Source: Aquimarina sediminis (GTDB lineage Bacteria; Bacteroidota; Bacteroidia; Flavobacteriales; Flavobacteriaceae). From it: DNA of 64,000 bases. Below are positions 34,043-43,703 of this stretch, piece by piece. The stretch is from positions 1 to 64,000 of the forward strand of contig NZ_POYJ01000018.1 in NCBI RefSeq assembly GCF_002895435.1, in the 5' to 3' direction. Both the position numbers and the translations under genes were made by a program. Within the stretch, counting starts at the first letter, position 1. Every line of letters begins with the position of its first letter. Below the pieces are notes generated by a model. It had not been told where the DNA came from. It made no database searches and saw only the letters and a program-made list of their open reading frames with translations.

Positions 34043-34720
34043 ATGAGTTTTGTATTTTCTTTAATTTCTAAATTAGAAAGTAATTCTAATTCAATAGAAG
34101 CTGCCAGGATGCAGACATATATGAAAAATAAATTTATTTTTTTAGGCATTAAAGCTCCCACGAGAAAAACTCTTCTAAAAGAAGTTATCAATGAACATAA
34201 GTCTGAGCTTTCTCGAGATCAAATATTAAATATAACAAATAGCCTATATAAAAAGCCGCAAAGAGAGCTTCATTATTGTGCAATAGAATTAGTTAATCGT
34301 TTTCTTAAAAACAAATATGAAGTCTCCGATATTGGTTTTATAGAACACTTGATAACGACCAATTCCTGGTGGGATTCAGTTGACTTTATTGCAAAGCACA
34401 TTTTAGGAAATTTTTTATTGCAATTTCCTGATCAAATACATTCTGTTATAGATACATTCTCTTCATCAGATAATATGTGGCTTAATCGTAGTTCAATTCT
34501 TTTTCAACTAGGATATAAAGAAAATACTGATTCTCAATTGCTATATAAGCTTTGTGATACGCATAAGGCTTCTGATGAGTTTTTTATTAAAAAAGCTATT
34601 GGTTGGGCGCTACGAGAGTATTCAAAAACAAACCCAGAGTCAGTAGTAAATTTTATAACTATGGTAAAACTAAAACCTTTATCCGAAAAAGAAGGACTAA
34701 AAAGAATTCGTTTATTTTAA
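34043..34720 (+). CDS. AlkD-like DNA alkylation repair protein
   Basis: A 225-residue all-helical HEAT-repeat protein of the AlkD DNA glycosylase family, which excises bulky or cationic alkylated bases without base flipping. Visible landmarks are FLGIKAPTRK at the start, ELHYCAIELVNRF, TTNSWWDSVDFIAKHILG (aromatic residues and the catalytic-type Asp), NMWLNRSSILFQL and FFIKKAIGWALREY. Length fits the family. Probably co-transcribed with acpH and ggt. Confidence 0.88.
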   Translation: MSFVFSLISKLESNSNSIEAARMQTYMKNKFIFLGIKAPTRKTLLKEVINEHKSELSRDQILNITNSLYKKPQRELHYCAIELVNRFLKNKYEVSDIGFIEHLITTNSWWDSVDFIAKHILGNFLLQFPDQIHSVIDTFSSSDNMWLNRSSILFQLGYKENTDSQLLYKLCDTHKASDEFFIKKAIGWALREYSKTNPESVVNFITMVKLKPLSEKEGLKRIRLF

Positions 34721-34747
34721 AATACAGCTAATAATAAGACAAAAAAA

Positions 34748-34769
34748 ATGCGCAGTTTTCACTGCGCAT
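34748..34769. terminator. Terminator between alkD-like and dnaK genes
   Basis: A perfect 9-bp stem ATGCGCAGT (34748-34756) / ACTGCGCAT (34761-34769) with a TTTC loop, A-run on the left and T-run on the right. It serves both convergent genes. Confidence 0.92.
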
Positions 34770-34798
34770 CATTTTTAGTATATAAACTGTTTATTTGT

Positions 34799-36715
34799 TT
34801 ATTTTACTTCTTCAAAATCAACATCTTCTACATCACTTCCTTCAGAACCACCGTCTGAAGAAGGCTGATCAGCACCTGCATCAGGTCCAGGCTGTCCATT
34901 TTGTTGCGCTTCTGCCTGAGCTTTGTACATTTCTTCACTAGCAACTTTCCAAGCTTCATTGATTTTATCAAGAGCTGGTGTAATTACAGCAAGATCTTTA
35001 GACTCATAAGCTTTTTTCAACTCTTCAAGAGCTTCTTCAATTGGTTTTTTCTTATCATCAGATAATTTATCACCAAATTCTGCTAGCTGTTTTTCTGTTT
35101 GAAAAATCATTCCATCAGCCTCATTAAGCTTTTCTGCAGTTTCTTTCGCTGCTTTATCCGCTTCAGCATTTGCTTCTGCTTCTTGCTTCATTTTCTCAAT
35201 TTCTTCTTCTGTTAGTCCTGAAGAAGCTTCGATACGAATATCCTGAGATTTGTTAGTCGCTTTATCTGTAGCAGAAACTTTAATAATACCATTAGCATCA
35301 ATATCAAAAGTAACTTCGATCTGAGGTGTTCCTCTTTGTGCTGGAGGGATTCCATCTAAGTGGAAACGACCAATCGTTTTATTATCAGCAGCCATAGGGC
35401 GCTCTCCTTGCAATACATGGATTTCTACCGATGGTTGATTATCTGCTGCAGTAGAAAATACTTGAGATTTCTTGGTAGGAATTGTAGTATTTGCATCAAT
35501 AAGTTTAGTCATTACATTACCCATTGTTTCGATACCAAGTGATAATGGCGTTACATCTAATAACAATACATCTTTAACATCACCTGTCAATACTCCTCCT
35601 TGAATAGCAGCTCCAACAGCTACAACCTCATCAGGGTTCACTCCTTTACTTGGTGCTTTACCAAAGAATTTCTCTACAGCTTCTTGTACTGCAGGAATAC
35701 GAGTTGATCCTCCTACTAATATAATTTCATCAATATCACTTGTAGATAATCCAGCAGCTTTAAGTGCTGTACGACAAGGCTCAATAGTTCTTTTTACTAA
35801 GTCATCGATCAATTGATCAAATTTAGACTTGGTTAATGATCTTACCAAGTGTTTAGGTCCACTTGCTGTAGCCGTAACATATGGTAAGTTAATTTCTGTC
35901 TGCGAAGATGATGATAATTCAATTTTAGCTTTTTCTGCAGCTTCTTTAAGACGTTGCAACGCCATAGGATCTTGTCTAAGATCCATATTTTCATCAGCTT
36001 TAAACTCTTCTGCTAACCAATCAATAATTTTTTGATCAACATCATCACCACCTAAATGTGTATCACCATCTGTCGATAATACTTCAAATACACCATCTCC
36101 AAGTTCTAAGATAGATACATCATGTGTACCTCCTCCAAAATCAAATACAACGATCTTTTGATCTGTACCTTTTTTATCAAGACCATATGCCAATGCAGCT
36201 GCAGTAGGCTCATTGATAATTCTTTCAACTTTAAGACCTGCAATCTCTCCTGCTTCTTTTGTAGCTTGACGCTGCGCATCATTAAAGTAAGCTGGCACAG
36301 TAATTACAGCACTAGTTACATCCTGACCAAGATAATCTTCTGCAGTTTTCTTCATTTTTTGAAGAGTCATTGCAGATAACTCTTGTGGTGTATATAAACG
36401 TCCATCAATATCTACTCTAGGAGTGTCATTATCTCCTTTTACAACTTTATATGCTGCTCTTTCAGCCTCTTTAGAAGATTCAGAGAATTTATTTCCCATA
36501 AATCTCTTAATCGAAGAGATAGTCTTAGTTGGATTTGTAACTGCCTGACGTTTTGCAGGGTCACCAACCTTAATTTCTCCTCCTTCTACAAAAGCAATCA
36601 CAGAAGGAGTAGTTCTTTTACCTTCAGCATTAGGGATTACTACAGGCTCATTACCTTCCATTACAGAAACACAAGAGTTGGTTGTCCCTAAGTCTATTCC
36701 TATTATTTTACTCAT
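34799..36715 (-). CDS. dnaK: Chaperone DnaK (Hsp70)
   Basis: A 638-residue Hsp70 chaperone. N-terminal ATPase domain: IGIDLGTTNSCVSVMEG, VITVPAYFNDAQRQAT, VFDFGGGTHDVSILELGDG and ILVGGSTRIPAVQ. The substrate-binding domain begins near DVTPLSLGIETMG, followed by a helical lid and the acidic tail ending DVEDVDFEEVK, typical of bacterial DnaK. No dnaJ or grpE is adjacent. Upstream on its strand lies a small inverted repeat TGACA-GGT-TGTCA (36794-36806), which is not the CIRCE element. Confidence 0.98.
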   Translation of the reverse strand: MSKIIGIDLGTTNSCVSVMEGNEPVVIPNAEGKRTTPSVIAFVEGGEIKVGDPAKRQAVTNPTKTISSIKRFMGNKFSESSKEAERAAYKVVKGDNDTPRVDIDGRLYTPQELSAMTLQKMKKTAEDYLGQDVTSAVITVPAYFNDAQRQATKEAGEIAGLKVERIINEPTAAALAYGLDKKGTDQKIVVFDFGGGTHDVSILELGDGVFEVLSTDGDTHLGGDDVDQKIIDWLAEEFKADENMDLRQDPMALQRLKEAAEKAKIELSSSSQTEINLPYVTATASGPKHLVRSLTKSKFDQLIDDLVKRTIEPCRTALKAAGLSTSDIDEIILVGGSTRIPAVQEAVEKFFGKAPSKGVNPDEVVAVGAAIQGGVLTGDVKDVLLLDVTPLSLGIETMGNVMTKLIDANTTIPTKKSQVFSTAADNQPSVEIHVLQGERPMAADNKTIGRFHLDGIPPAQRGTPQIEVTFDIDANGIIKVSATDKATNKSQDIRIEASSGLTEEEIEKMKQEAEANAEADKAAKETAEKLNEADGMIFQTEKQLAEFGDKLSDDKKKPIEEALEELKKAYESKDLAVITPALDKINEAWKVASEEMYKAQAEAQQNGQPGPDAGADQPSSDGGSEGSDVEDVDFEEVK

Positions 36716-36793
36716 CTTTATACTAAATTGTTACACTATTATTCTTAATAATTTATTGCTATTAAGTCAATGATTATGCCATTACGATCTATC

Positions 36794-36806
36794 TGACAGG
36801 TTGTCA
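36794..36806. repeat. Inverted repeat upstream of dnaK
   Basis: TGACA-GGT-TGTCA, a perfect 5+3+5 inverted repeat 79-91 bases before the dnaK start. It may be a regulator site, but it is short and no second copy was noticed elsewhere in the window. Confidence 0.3.
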
Positions 36807-36942
36807 TTATGTTTTTATTAACTCATTATGAGCTATTCAATAAAAGAAATTAAACACCAAATTAACTATACCACAAAAAACCAGTTTATTTATTATCAAA
36901 AAACTATATTTACCCCCTAAATTTTATTGATAATTATAATAT

Positions 36943-38367
36943 ATGGAATGCATCAGTGTTTTTGATATGCTGAAAATTGGCGTAGGTCCTTCTAGCTCAC
37001 ATACTTTAGGTCCTTGGCGTGCAGGAAGAAGGTGGATAGCAGAACTAAAAGAAAAAGAACTCTTTGAATCTGTTTCGACTATTTCGATTGATCTTTTTGG
37101 ATCGTTATCACTTACAGGAAAAGGTCATGCTACAGATATTGCTGTAATTTTGGGCTTATGCGGCTATGATCCTCAAACCATAGATGTCTCTAAAATTGGG
37201 TCTATTATTGAAAACATAAATTCTTCAAAAAAACTGTTGTTTAATAGCATCAGACAAATACCTTTTGATCCACAATCTCAAATTGTTTTCCATAAAGAAT
37301 TTAAGGATTTTCATCCTAACGGCATGACATATCATGCTACTTTAGAAAATGGACATAAAATTTCTTCATCTTTTTATTCTATAGGTGGTGGTTTTGTTGT
37401 AAAAGAAGAACGAAAAAGAAAAGAAAAAAAACTAACAGCATTTAAGGAGTTTCCTATGCCGATTCAAAAAGCTACAGATCTTTTAGAGTACTGTGCTTTA
37501 AAAAATAAAAAGGTATCTGAAATTGTTCTAGATAATGAGCGAGCACTAAGGAGTGATGCAGAAATTGATGAAAGAATTGCGAAAGTATGGAACGTAATGC
37601 TTGAGTCGATGTATACAGGTTGCCATACTGAAGGCACATTGCCAGGTGGTTTAAATGTTAGACGAAGAGCATATGATACTCATAAAAAATTGATAGGAGA
37701 CACTTCATACAACACCCCTACAGAGTGGATTGAAGCCATCCGAGATACTGAAGTAAAGTTTCGTCAAATACTAAAATGGGTCTCCTGTTTTGCTTTGGCT
37801 GTTAATGAAGTAAATGCCTCTCTTGGTAGAGTGGTAACTGCTCCTACAAATGGAAGTGCTGGTGTTATCCCTGCAGTAATGATGTACTACATGGTAATTG
37901 AAAACCATGATGCTAATTTTGAAGATGTAAGGCAATTTATGCTAGTTGCAGGAGAAATTGGTAGTCTTTTTAAAAAGGGAGCTACTATTTCTGCAGCAAT
38001 GGGTGGTTGTCAGGCCGAAATTGGAGTCTCTTCTGCAATGGCAGCAGGTGCACTGACAGAACTTATGGGAGGTACTCCCGAACAAGTATTGATAGCAAGT
38101 GAAATCGCAATGGAACATCATTTAGGACTAACCTGTGACCCCATAGCAGGCTTGGTACAAATCCCATGTATAGAACGAAATGCAATGGGAGCAATAAAAG
38201 CTATTAATGCATGCGAAATGGCTTTAGACACTGATGCTGCTAATGCCAAAGTGCCATTAGATAAAGTAATAGCTACGATGTGGGAGACTGCAAAAGACAT
38301 GAATACAAAATATAAAGAAACTAGCGAAGGTGGTTTGGCTGTAAAAGTAAGCCTAAGTGATTGCTAA
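36943..38367 (+). CDS. sdaA: L-serine ammonia-lyase (iron-sulfur type)
   Basis: A 474-residue single-chain serine dehydratase converting L-serine to pyruvate and ammonia. The N-terminal domain begins SVFDMLKIGVGPSSSHTLGPW, typical of the beta subunit. The C-terminal catalytic domain contains TGCHTEGTLPGGL, TAPTNGSAGVIPAV, GGCQAEIGVSSAMAAGAL and LTCDPIAGLVQIPCIERN, with the cysteines that hold the labile [4Fe-4S] cluster. Length fits fused SdaA proteins. A minus-7-like TATATTTA lies at 36905-36912. Confidence 0.95.
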   Translation: MECISVFDMLKIGVGPSSSHTLGPWRAGRRWIAELKEKELFESVSTISIDLFGSLSLTGKGHATDIAVILGLCGYDPQTIDVSKIGSIIENINSSKKLLFNSIRQIPFDPQSQIVFHKEFKDFHPNGMTYHATLENGHKISSSFYSIGGGFVVKEERKRKEKKLTAFKEFPMPIQKATDLLEYCALKNKKVSEIVLDNERALRSDAEIDERIAKVWNVMLESMYTGCHTEGTLPGGLNVRRRAYDTHKKLIGDTSYNTPTEWIEAIRDTEVKFRQILKWVSCFALAVNEVNASLGRVVTAPTNGSAGVIPAVMMYYMVIENHDANFEDVRQFMLVAGEIGSLFKKGATISAAMGGCQAEIGVSSAMAAGALTELMGGTPEQVLIASEIAMEHHLGLTCDPIAGLVQIPCIERNAMGAIKAINACEMALDTDAANAKVPLDKVIATMWETAKDMNTKYKETSEGGLAVKVSLSDC

Positions 38368-38385
38368 TTTATTTATATAGGAATC

Positions 38386-38871
38386 TCATTTCTTTTTACA
38401 TCCAACTTTATTCCTTGTATCTGCAATGGCGATAATTTTCCATCTATTGCCATCATTAAATAGTTGGAAAATGTTTACTCCACAATGACTAAAATTCTCA
38501 TTGACATAAAACTCATATGGAGTCCAGGCATTTGCTATAGAAGAATCTGCATCTATTTTAAATGAAAGCAATCGTTCGTCCCACTTTTGTTCTACGGGTC
38601 TATTTTTAATCGCAATTAAAATCTTCTCAACATCAGTTTTAACCGTTCTTACCTCTCCTTCTTTTGTTTTAACGATGGTTTGCATTACTATATTTTTGTC
38701 CAATGTGGTTTTAATTTTAGTGGTATCTCCACTATGGAAACCTTCGAAAAACTCTAAAATAGTTTGTTTCACTTCCTTCTTATAAGTAGCTTCCTGGTTG
38801 TTCGAAATATCATTTTGTGAATACCCCGTGAATGAGACAAATAGAATGACTGCTATTGACAATTTATACAT
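38386..38871 (-). CDS. Exported NTF2-like (SnoaL-type) protein
   Basis: A 161-residue protein if started at 38871, where a clear signal peptide begins (MYKLSIAVILFVSFTGYSQ). Longer in-frame starts up to 39021 would bury that peptide 50 residues in. The mature protein has the NTF2/SnoaL cone pattern: EFFEGFHSGDTTKIKTTLD, a central set of strands (IVMQTIV) and a late SIANAWTPYEFYVNENFSH followed by FNDGNRWKIIAIADTR. Members are typically small-molecule-binding or have unknown functions. Convergent with sdaA, 18 bases between stops. No function is assigned. Confidence 0.75.
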   Translation of the reverse strand: MYKLSIAVILFVSFTGYSQNDISNNQEATYKKEVKQTILEFFEGFHSGDTTKIKTTLDKNIVMQTIVKTKEGEVRTVKTDVEKILIAIKNRPVEQKWDERLLSFKIDADSSIANAWTPYEFYVNENFSHCGVNIFQLFNDGNRWKIIAIADTRNKVGCKKK

Positions 38872-39026
38872 AACGTTCTTTTTTTGATGAGCATAAAAAT
38901 AAGGTTTTAATTCTTTTTGTAATACATAATTCTCTTTCTCATCCTTTACATGTATAATCAAAAGCATAATCCTCTTGCCTCCATATTGGTAATTGACTAC
39001 ATTTACAATTCTAAAACACATTCAAA

Positions 39027-39845
39027 ATGTCTACAGCAAAAAAAGATTACAAACGAGTAACGGTAAAATCTCTTGTAGAGATGAAAGCTAATGGTGAAAA
39101 AATATCCATGCTAACCGCCTATGATTATACTATGGCCAAAATTGTTGATGGTGCTGGAGTAGATGTTATTCTTGTGGGTGATTCTGCATCTAATGTCATG
39201 GCTGGTCATGAAACTACACTACCTATCACTTTAGATCAAATGATTTATCATGCTTCTTCAGTAATCAGAGCTATAGATCGTGCACTAATTGTTGTAGATT
39301 TACCTTTTGGAAGCTATCAAAGTGATCCTAAAGAAGCACTACGTTCCTCTATACGTATTATGAAAGAATCAGGAGGTCATGCTGTAAAATTAGAAGGAGG
39401 AAAAGAAGTAAAGGAATCCATAAAAAGAATTCTTAATGCTGGCATTCCGGTTATGGGACATCTTGGGCTTACACCTCAATCAATATATAAATTCGGAACG
39501 TATACAGTACGGGCAAAAGAAGAAGAAGAAGCCCAAAAATTAAAACAAGATGCCCTTATGCTTGAAAAAGCAGGTTGTTTTGCCATTGTTTTAGAAAAAG
39601 TACCTGCCAAATTGGCCAGAGAAGTTGCAGAAAGTCTTACAATCCCTATCATTGGTATTGGTGCAGGAAATGGTGTAGATGGGCAAGTTTTAGTAACTCA
39701 TGACATGTTAGGAATGACACATGAGTTTAATCCTAGATTTTTAAGACGATACTTAGATTTGTATTCTGAAATGACAAATGCTTTTAAACAATATGTTACT
39801 GATGTTAAGGCTGTAGATTTCCCTAATGAAAATGAGCAGTATTAA
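39027..39845 (+). CDS. panB: 3-methyl-2-oxobutanoate hydroxymethyltransferase
   Basis: A 272-residue TIM-barrel enzyme for the first committed step of pantothenate synthesis, adding a hydroxymethyl group from methylene-tetrahydrofolate to ketoisovalerate. Landmarks: MLTAYDYTMAKIVDGAGVD, LVGDSASNVMAGHETTLP, DLPFGSYQS, VKLEGG (metal/substrate site), MGHLGLTPQS and IPIIGIGAGNGVDGQVLV. Length is standard. It is followed after three bases by a large exported protein that separates it from the RluA-type gene. Confidence 0.96.
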   Translation: MSTAKKDYKRVTVKSLVEMKANGEKISMLTAYDYTMAKIVDGAGVDVILVGDSASNVMAGHETTLPITLDQMIYHASSVIRAIDRALIVVDLPFGSYQSDPKEALRSSIRIMKESGGHAVKLEGGKEVKESIKRILNAGIPVMGHLGLTPQSIYKFGTYTVRAKEEEEAQKLKQDALMLEKAGCFAIVLEKVPAKLAREVAESLTIPIIGIGAGNGVDGQVLVTHDMLGMTHEFNPRFLRRYLDLYSEMTNAFKQYVTDVKAVDFPNENEQY

Positions 39846-39848
39846 TTT

Positions 39849-42092
39849 ATGAGAATTCTTAAAAAAATTTCCCTCTTTATCATAGGAGGAAGTTCTATAC
39901 TGGTAGGAGCACAAACAAAAGAAAGAATTAAACTTAACCCTAAAACAAATTCACCTTACTATTACAATTGGGAATTTTTAATTACCAATAAGAATCATAG
40001 AAGTTCTAGCTCAAAAGATTTTACCGCTAACTTTTTGGGAACAGAATCTCTTACTTTTGAAAAGAATCCTAACAAAACATTCAAGGTTACTGAACAAATT
40101 CTAGACTTGAGTTTAAAATTTAATGAAAAGGTACAATTTTCATTATCTCGAAATTATTTCAAAGATTACCCCAACATAGTAGATGAAATAACAAAAAACA
40201 TAAAATCTTTTAAACATTCTTTTTATATAGATAATAAGGGAAAAATCTATAATAATTCATTTCTTTTTCCAAAGAATGATTCAAAAAAACCTATAAAAGA
40301 ACTAGAAAAAATCAAAGCGATTTTAAAAAGTACTAATACCAATCTAGACCTTTCTTATGTAGATAAAGAAATAAAGTTAGGGTCCTCGTGGATAGTAGAT
40401 AAAAAATTAAAGCTACTTACCAATGATAGTATTATTTTTAAAACCACATACTTCGTTAAGAATATTACAAACGAAGAAGCCCTTTTTTATCACATAGGCA
40501 CGGCAATTGTTCCAAAAACAAATGACACTATTAAAACTCAGGGAACCACTACAATTGACCTCGCTACAGGAATACCCCTACGTATAAGAACACATACTAC
40601 ACTAAAAGACAATACAACTATCTCATCTAATATAGAAAAGGTTAGTACTAGTAACAGCAATAACAGTAATTATGTCAAAAACGCTTATGACAATGGAGTA
40701 TTTAGCTACTCACCAGAAAGATTAAAAAATCGTCAATATCAAGAAATACCTTTTTCGCAAGAATTTCTTACCTCTCCCTTTTCATGGTATAAATGTAAAA
40801 AACCTTTGTTTTTAAATAAAAATGACCTTGTCCAATTAAACAAAGGGCTAAAAAAAACATATGTTCGAGGTGATTACATGGTAGATGATTTTATAATAGA
40901 AAAAGATTTAACTTCAATATCATACAGTTCTTTACCTTTTAAAGAATATATAATAATCCTATCGTCTGACAGTCTAATCAATCTTAATACCCAACATAAA
41001 ATCCCTTTACTAAATAAGGCATACAAATCCAATTACCATGACGGTAATACATATTTTTCTAATGGTCGTTTTACTTATTTACATGATGAAACATTAAGTT
41101 ACAACGATAGTATAAAACTGTTTTACAGTATACACTTTCCAGTGAGTACAAATAAAATGACGATTACCAAAAAGAATTATTTTAAAAAAAATCTCTCTAA
41201 TACATTACCTTTTAAAATTCTTAAGTTTAGCGATACTATTATTTCTATTAGGGGAAAGCACCGTTCCTTAAGCTTTTATAATAGCCTAGATATAGAAATT
41301 CAACCCTCAGTATTAGGACGAAAAAGTAGTACTTTTCATAATACAGAATATTTATCTGGCAAATCAATAGATAACATCTCCAATATTGATCTTTTTCTCT
41401 ATCAACAAACCGATAAAAATGAAGGAGATTATATTTATCATTACTATTTTCATGATAAAGTCAAAACATTAACTGTAGAATACATAGATCAATATCAAAA
41501 GGTTTCTGATGAAAAGATTATATTTAGAAACCAAAAAGAAATTACCAAGTATTCCAGAAATAATAATTTAGAATTTAAAAAAATTAAAACTGATACTGAA
41601 ATAGTAATCGACACTACTATTGGTTTTAATTCATTCGGAAGCAAATTGCCTCTTTTTAGAAATAGTCTATTTGCTAAACTAAGTATAGATAATAAGGTTT
41701 ATGATGATGCCAATTTTGATATTTATCCTGAGCATATTACCATAAATCAATATACCGACTGTATCAACAAATCAAAGAATGAGATAAAAATCATTTATCC
41801 AACAGAAGTAAACGAAATAGAAATACAAAACAATTCAGACTATTTACAGAAAGTTGATGCATCAACGTTTAAAATTCTATCATCATTATCCTCTAAAAAG
41901 CATTTACAAAAAAAGGGCTTTTTTTGTGGTAAAGATGAATTTGATTTAGAGTTAGAATATGACATCAAAAAAGAAAATGAAGGTTTTTTACTAAAATTTA
42001 AAGGTATTGTTACTAAAATTTCAATTCCGATATTCAAAAAATGGAAAGAAGTAAAGGTTTCAACTAATGAGAAAGGTGACAACAAACTATAA
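39849..42092 (+). CDS. Large exported protein of unknown function
   Basis: A 747-residue protein with a signal peptide (IGGSSILVGAQ, cleavage near GAQ). It is strongly Asn/Lys/Ser/Ile-rich and appears to be almost all beta-strand. No catalytic motif is recognisable and there is no T9SS tail. Only two cysteine pairs stand out (CINKSKN and KGFFCGKDE). It starts 3 bases after panB stops and its 3' end overlaps the RluA-type gene by 26 bases, so it is translated within that operon. PanB and RluA genes are next to each other in relatives, as far as I recall, so this looks like an insertion. Low-complexity composition is consistent with a fast-evolving surface or periplasmic protein. Confidence 0.7.
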   Translation: MRILKKISLFIIGGSSILVGAQTKERIKLNPKTNSPYYYNWEFLITNKNHRSSSSKDFTANFLGTESLTFEKNPNKTFKVTEQILDLSLKFNEKVQFSLSRNYFKDYPNIVDEITKNIKSFKHSFYIDNKGKIYNNSFLFPKNDSKKPIKELEKIKAILKSTNTNLDLSYVDKEIKLGSSWIVDKKLKLLTNDSIIFKTTYFVKNITNEEALFYHIGTAIVPKTNDTIKTQGTTTIDLATGIPLRIRTHTTLKDNTTISSNIEKVSTSNSNNSNYVKNAYDNGVFSYSPERLKNRQYQEIPFSQEFLTSPFSWYKCKKPLFLNKNDLVQLNKGLKKTYVRGDYMVDDFIIEKDLTSISYSSLPFKEYIIILSSDSLINLNTQHKIPLLNKAYKSNYHDGNTYFSNGRFTYLHDETLSYNDSIKLFYSIHFPVSTNKMTITKKNYFKKNLSNTLPFKILKFSDTIISIRGKHRSLSFYNSLDIEIQPSVLGRKSSTFHNTEYLSGKSIDNISNIDLFLYQQTDKNEGDYIYHYYFHDKVKTLTVEYIDQYQKVSDEKIIFRNQKEITKYSRNNNLEFKKIKTDTEIVIDTTIGFNSFGSKLPLFRNSLFAKLSIDNKVYDDANFDIYPEHITINQYTDCINKSKNEIKIIYPTEVNEIEIQNNSDYLQKVDASTFKILSSLSSKKHLQKKGFFCGKDEFDLELEYDIKKENEGFLLKFKGIVTKISIPIFKKWKEVKVSTNEKGDNKL

Positions 42093-42762
42093 TAACCTTC
42101 AGGTGCTTTATGAAGATAACCACATCATTATTGTCAACAAACGCCCAGGAGATATCGTACAAGGAGATAAGACAGGTGATACACCACTTAGTGATATTGT
42201 AAAAGAATACATTGCCAAAAAATACAATAAACCTGGAGCTGTTTACCTGGGCGTAGTCCATAGACTGGATCGACCTACTAGTGGAATTGTAGTATTTGCA
42301 AGAACGAGTAAAGCTCTGCCTAGGCTTAATGCCTTATTTGCAAATAAAGAAGCAAAAAAAACGTATTGGGCGATTGTAAAAAATTCTCCACCAAAAAAGC
42401 ATGACATTTTAACACATTGGTTAAAGCGAAACACAAAACAAAACAAATCTTATGCGCATAAAAATGAAGTTCCAGATAGCAAAAAAGCTATTTTAGAATA
42501 TAAAGTGATTAAAAAATTGGATAATTATTATGTACTAGAAATTGATCTTCATACTGGACGTCATCATCAGATAAGATCGCAACTTTCGAGTATCGGTTGT
42601 ATAATTAAAGGAGATCTTAAGTACGGAGCTAATCGAAGTAATAAGAATGGTAGTATTCACTTACATGCTCAAAAACTAACCTTCACTCATCCCGTCAAAA
42701 AAGAACCATTATCAATTATTGCCCCTCCTCCTGTTGATCCTATATGGAATGACTGTCATTAG
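42067..42762 (+). CDS. RluA-family pseudouridine synthase
   Basis: A 231-residue RNA pseudouridine synthase. The catalytic aspartate is D68 in GVVHRLDRPTSGIVVFA, followed by KTYWAIV and ETGRHHQIR-like DLHTGRHHQIRSQL. It lacks an S4 domain, like the RluA/RluC short forms. The start at 42067 overlaps the preceding gene by 26 bases and gives the usual N-terminus with LQVLYEDNHIIIVNKRPGD. RNA target (rRNA or tRNA) cannot be determined. Confidence 0.93.
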   Translation: MRKVTTNYNNLQVLYEDNHIIIVNKRPGDIVQGDKTGDTPLSDIVKEYIAKKYNKPGAVYLGVVHRLDRPTSGIVVFARTSKALPRLNALFANKEAKKTYWAIVKNSPPKKHDILTHWLKRNTKQNKSYAHKNEVPDSKKAILEYKVIKKLDNYYVLEIDLHTGRHHQIRSQLSSIGCIIKGDLKYGANRSNKNGSIHLHAQKLTFTHPVKKEPLSIIAPPPVDPIWNDCH

Positions 42763-42794
42763 CAGCACTTTTTTATAAACAAGTATGTGATTAA

Positions 42795-43652
42795 TTATCG
42801 ATAAGTCCTTATACTTTCTACAACAACAGAGGTTAAAATCAAAACCCCTCCAATAATTGTTGAAAGAATAGGAATTTCACCTAAAAAAAGTATTCCTATT
42901 ATGATTCCATAAACTGGTTGCACACTACTAATAATACTTGCGGTAGTAATCGAAAATCTCTTAAAACTTGCAAGAAACAATGTGTGTCCGATTGCAGTGG
43001 TCAGTAAAGCCAACACGAGAGTAGGAATCCATTGATCTTTTATACCCGAGCTTTCCATAATAAATAAAAATGGAAACAGAAAAATACTGATCACCACCAA
43101 TTGATACCACATTAATACAGATCCATTATATTCTCCTACTTTAGTTTTCATAATGATATTGCGTATTGAATAACATAAAGCAGAGATTATTCCCAAGATT
43201 ACAGCCTTTGTATATGAGTTACTAAAATCCAGGTCAGGAACAAGAAAATAAATACCAATTAATACTAATATCCCTAATAACAGGTGTATTTTTTGAAATT
43301 TTGTTTTTAGTAATATAGGTTCTAATAAAGCAGTAATCACAGGATATGTGAAGATAGAAAGCATTCCAATAGCTACATTAGATAACTTTAAAGCATAAAA
43401 ATAGGTAATCCAATGTAACCCCATCAAAATACCTCCCAAAATAATAGTAAGTCTATCTTTACTTCCTGTTCTAAAAGAGATTCCCTTCCATCTACAAAAG
43501 ACAAATAGTAAAATTGCCGCTATTATTGCCCTAAAACAAATAATTACTGGTACTGGCATTTCTATATATCTACCCAAAGCACCAGAAGTACTAATTAGAA
43601 GCATCGCAAAATTAAGCTCCAGGATATTTCTAAAATGTGAATTTTTCTGCAT
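42795..43652 (-). CDS. EamA/DMT family transporter
   Basis: A 285-residue inner-membrane protein with ten predicted helices in two EamA repeats. The repeats can be seen in GALGRYIEMPVPVIICFRAI (first half) and AVILGIISALCYSIRNI (second half), ending GEIPILSTIIGGVLILTSVV. Family members export amino acids, metabolites or drugs; substrate cannot be read here. A start 12 codons earlier (43688) is possible, but 43652 (MQKNSHFRN) fits the family better. It lies 15 bases downstream of the large helical protein on the same strand. Confidence 0.9.
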   Translation of the reverse strand: MQKNSHFRNILELNFAMLLISTSGALGRYIEMPVPVIICFRAIIAAILLFVFCRWKGISFRTGSKDRLTIILGGILMGLHWITYFYALKLSNVAIGMLSIFTYPVITALLEPILLKTKFQKIHLLLGILVLIGIYFLVPDLDFSNSYTKAVILGIISALCYSIRNIIMKTKVGEYNGSVLMWYQLVVISIFLFPFLFIMESSGIKDQWIPTLVLALLTTAIGHTLFLASFKRFSITTASIISSVQPVYGIIIGILFLGEIPILSTIIGGVLILTSVVVESIRTYR

Positions 43653-43703
43653 ACAATATATTCCAAATACTAAATTCTCAAATTTCAAACAAATAGCAAG
43701 AAT

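Noticed and set aside
38872..39021. Longer start of the NTF2-like gene
   Set aside because: It would place the signal peptide internally after 50 residues; the start at 38871 makes an ordinary exported protein.
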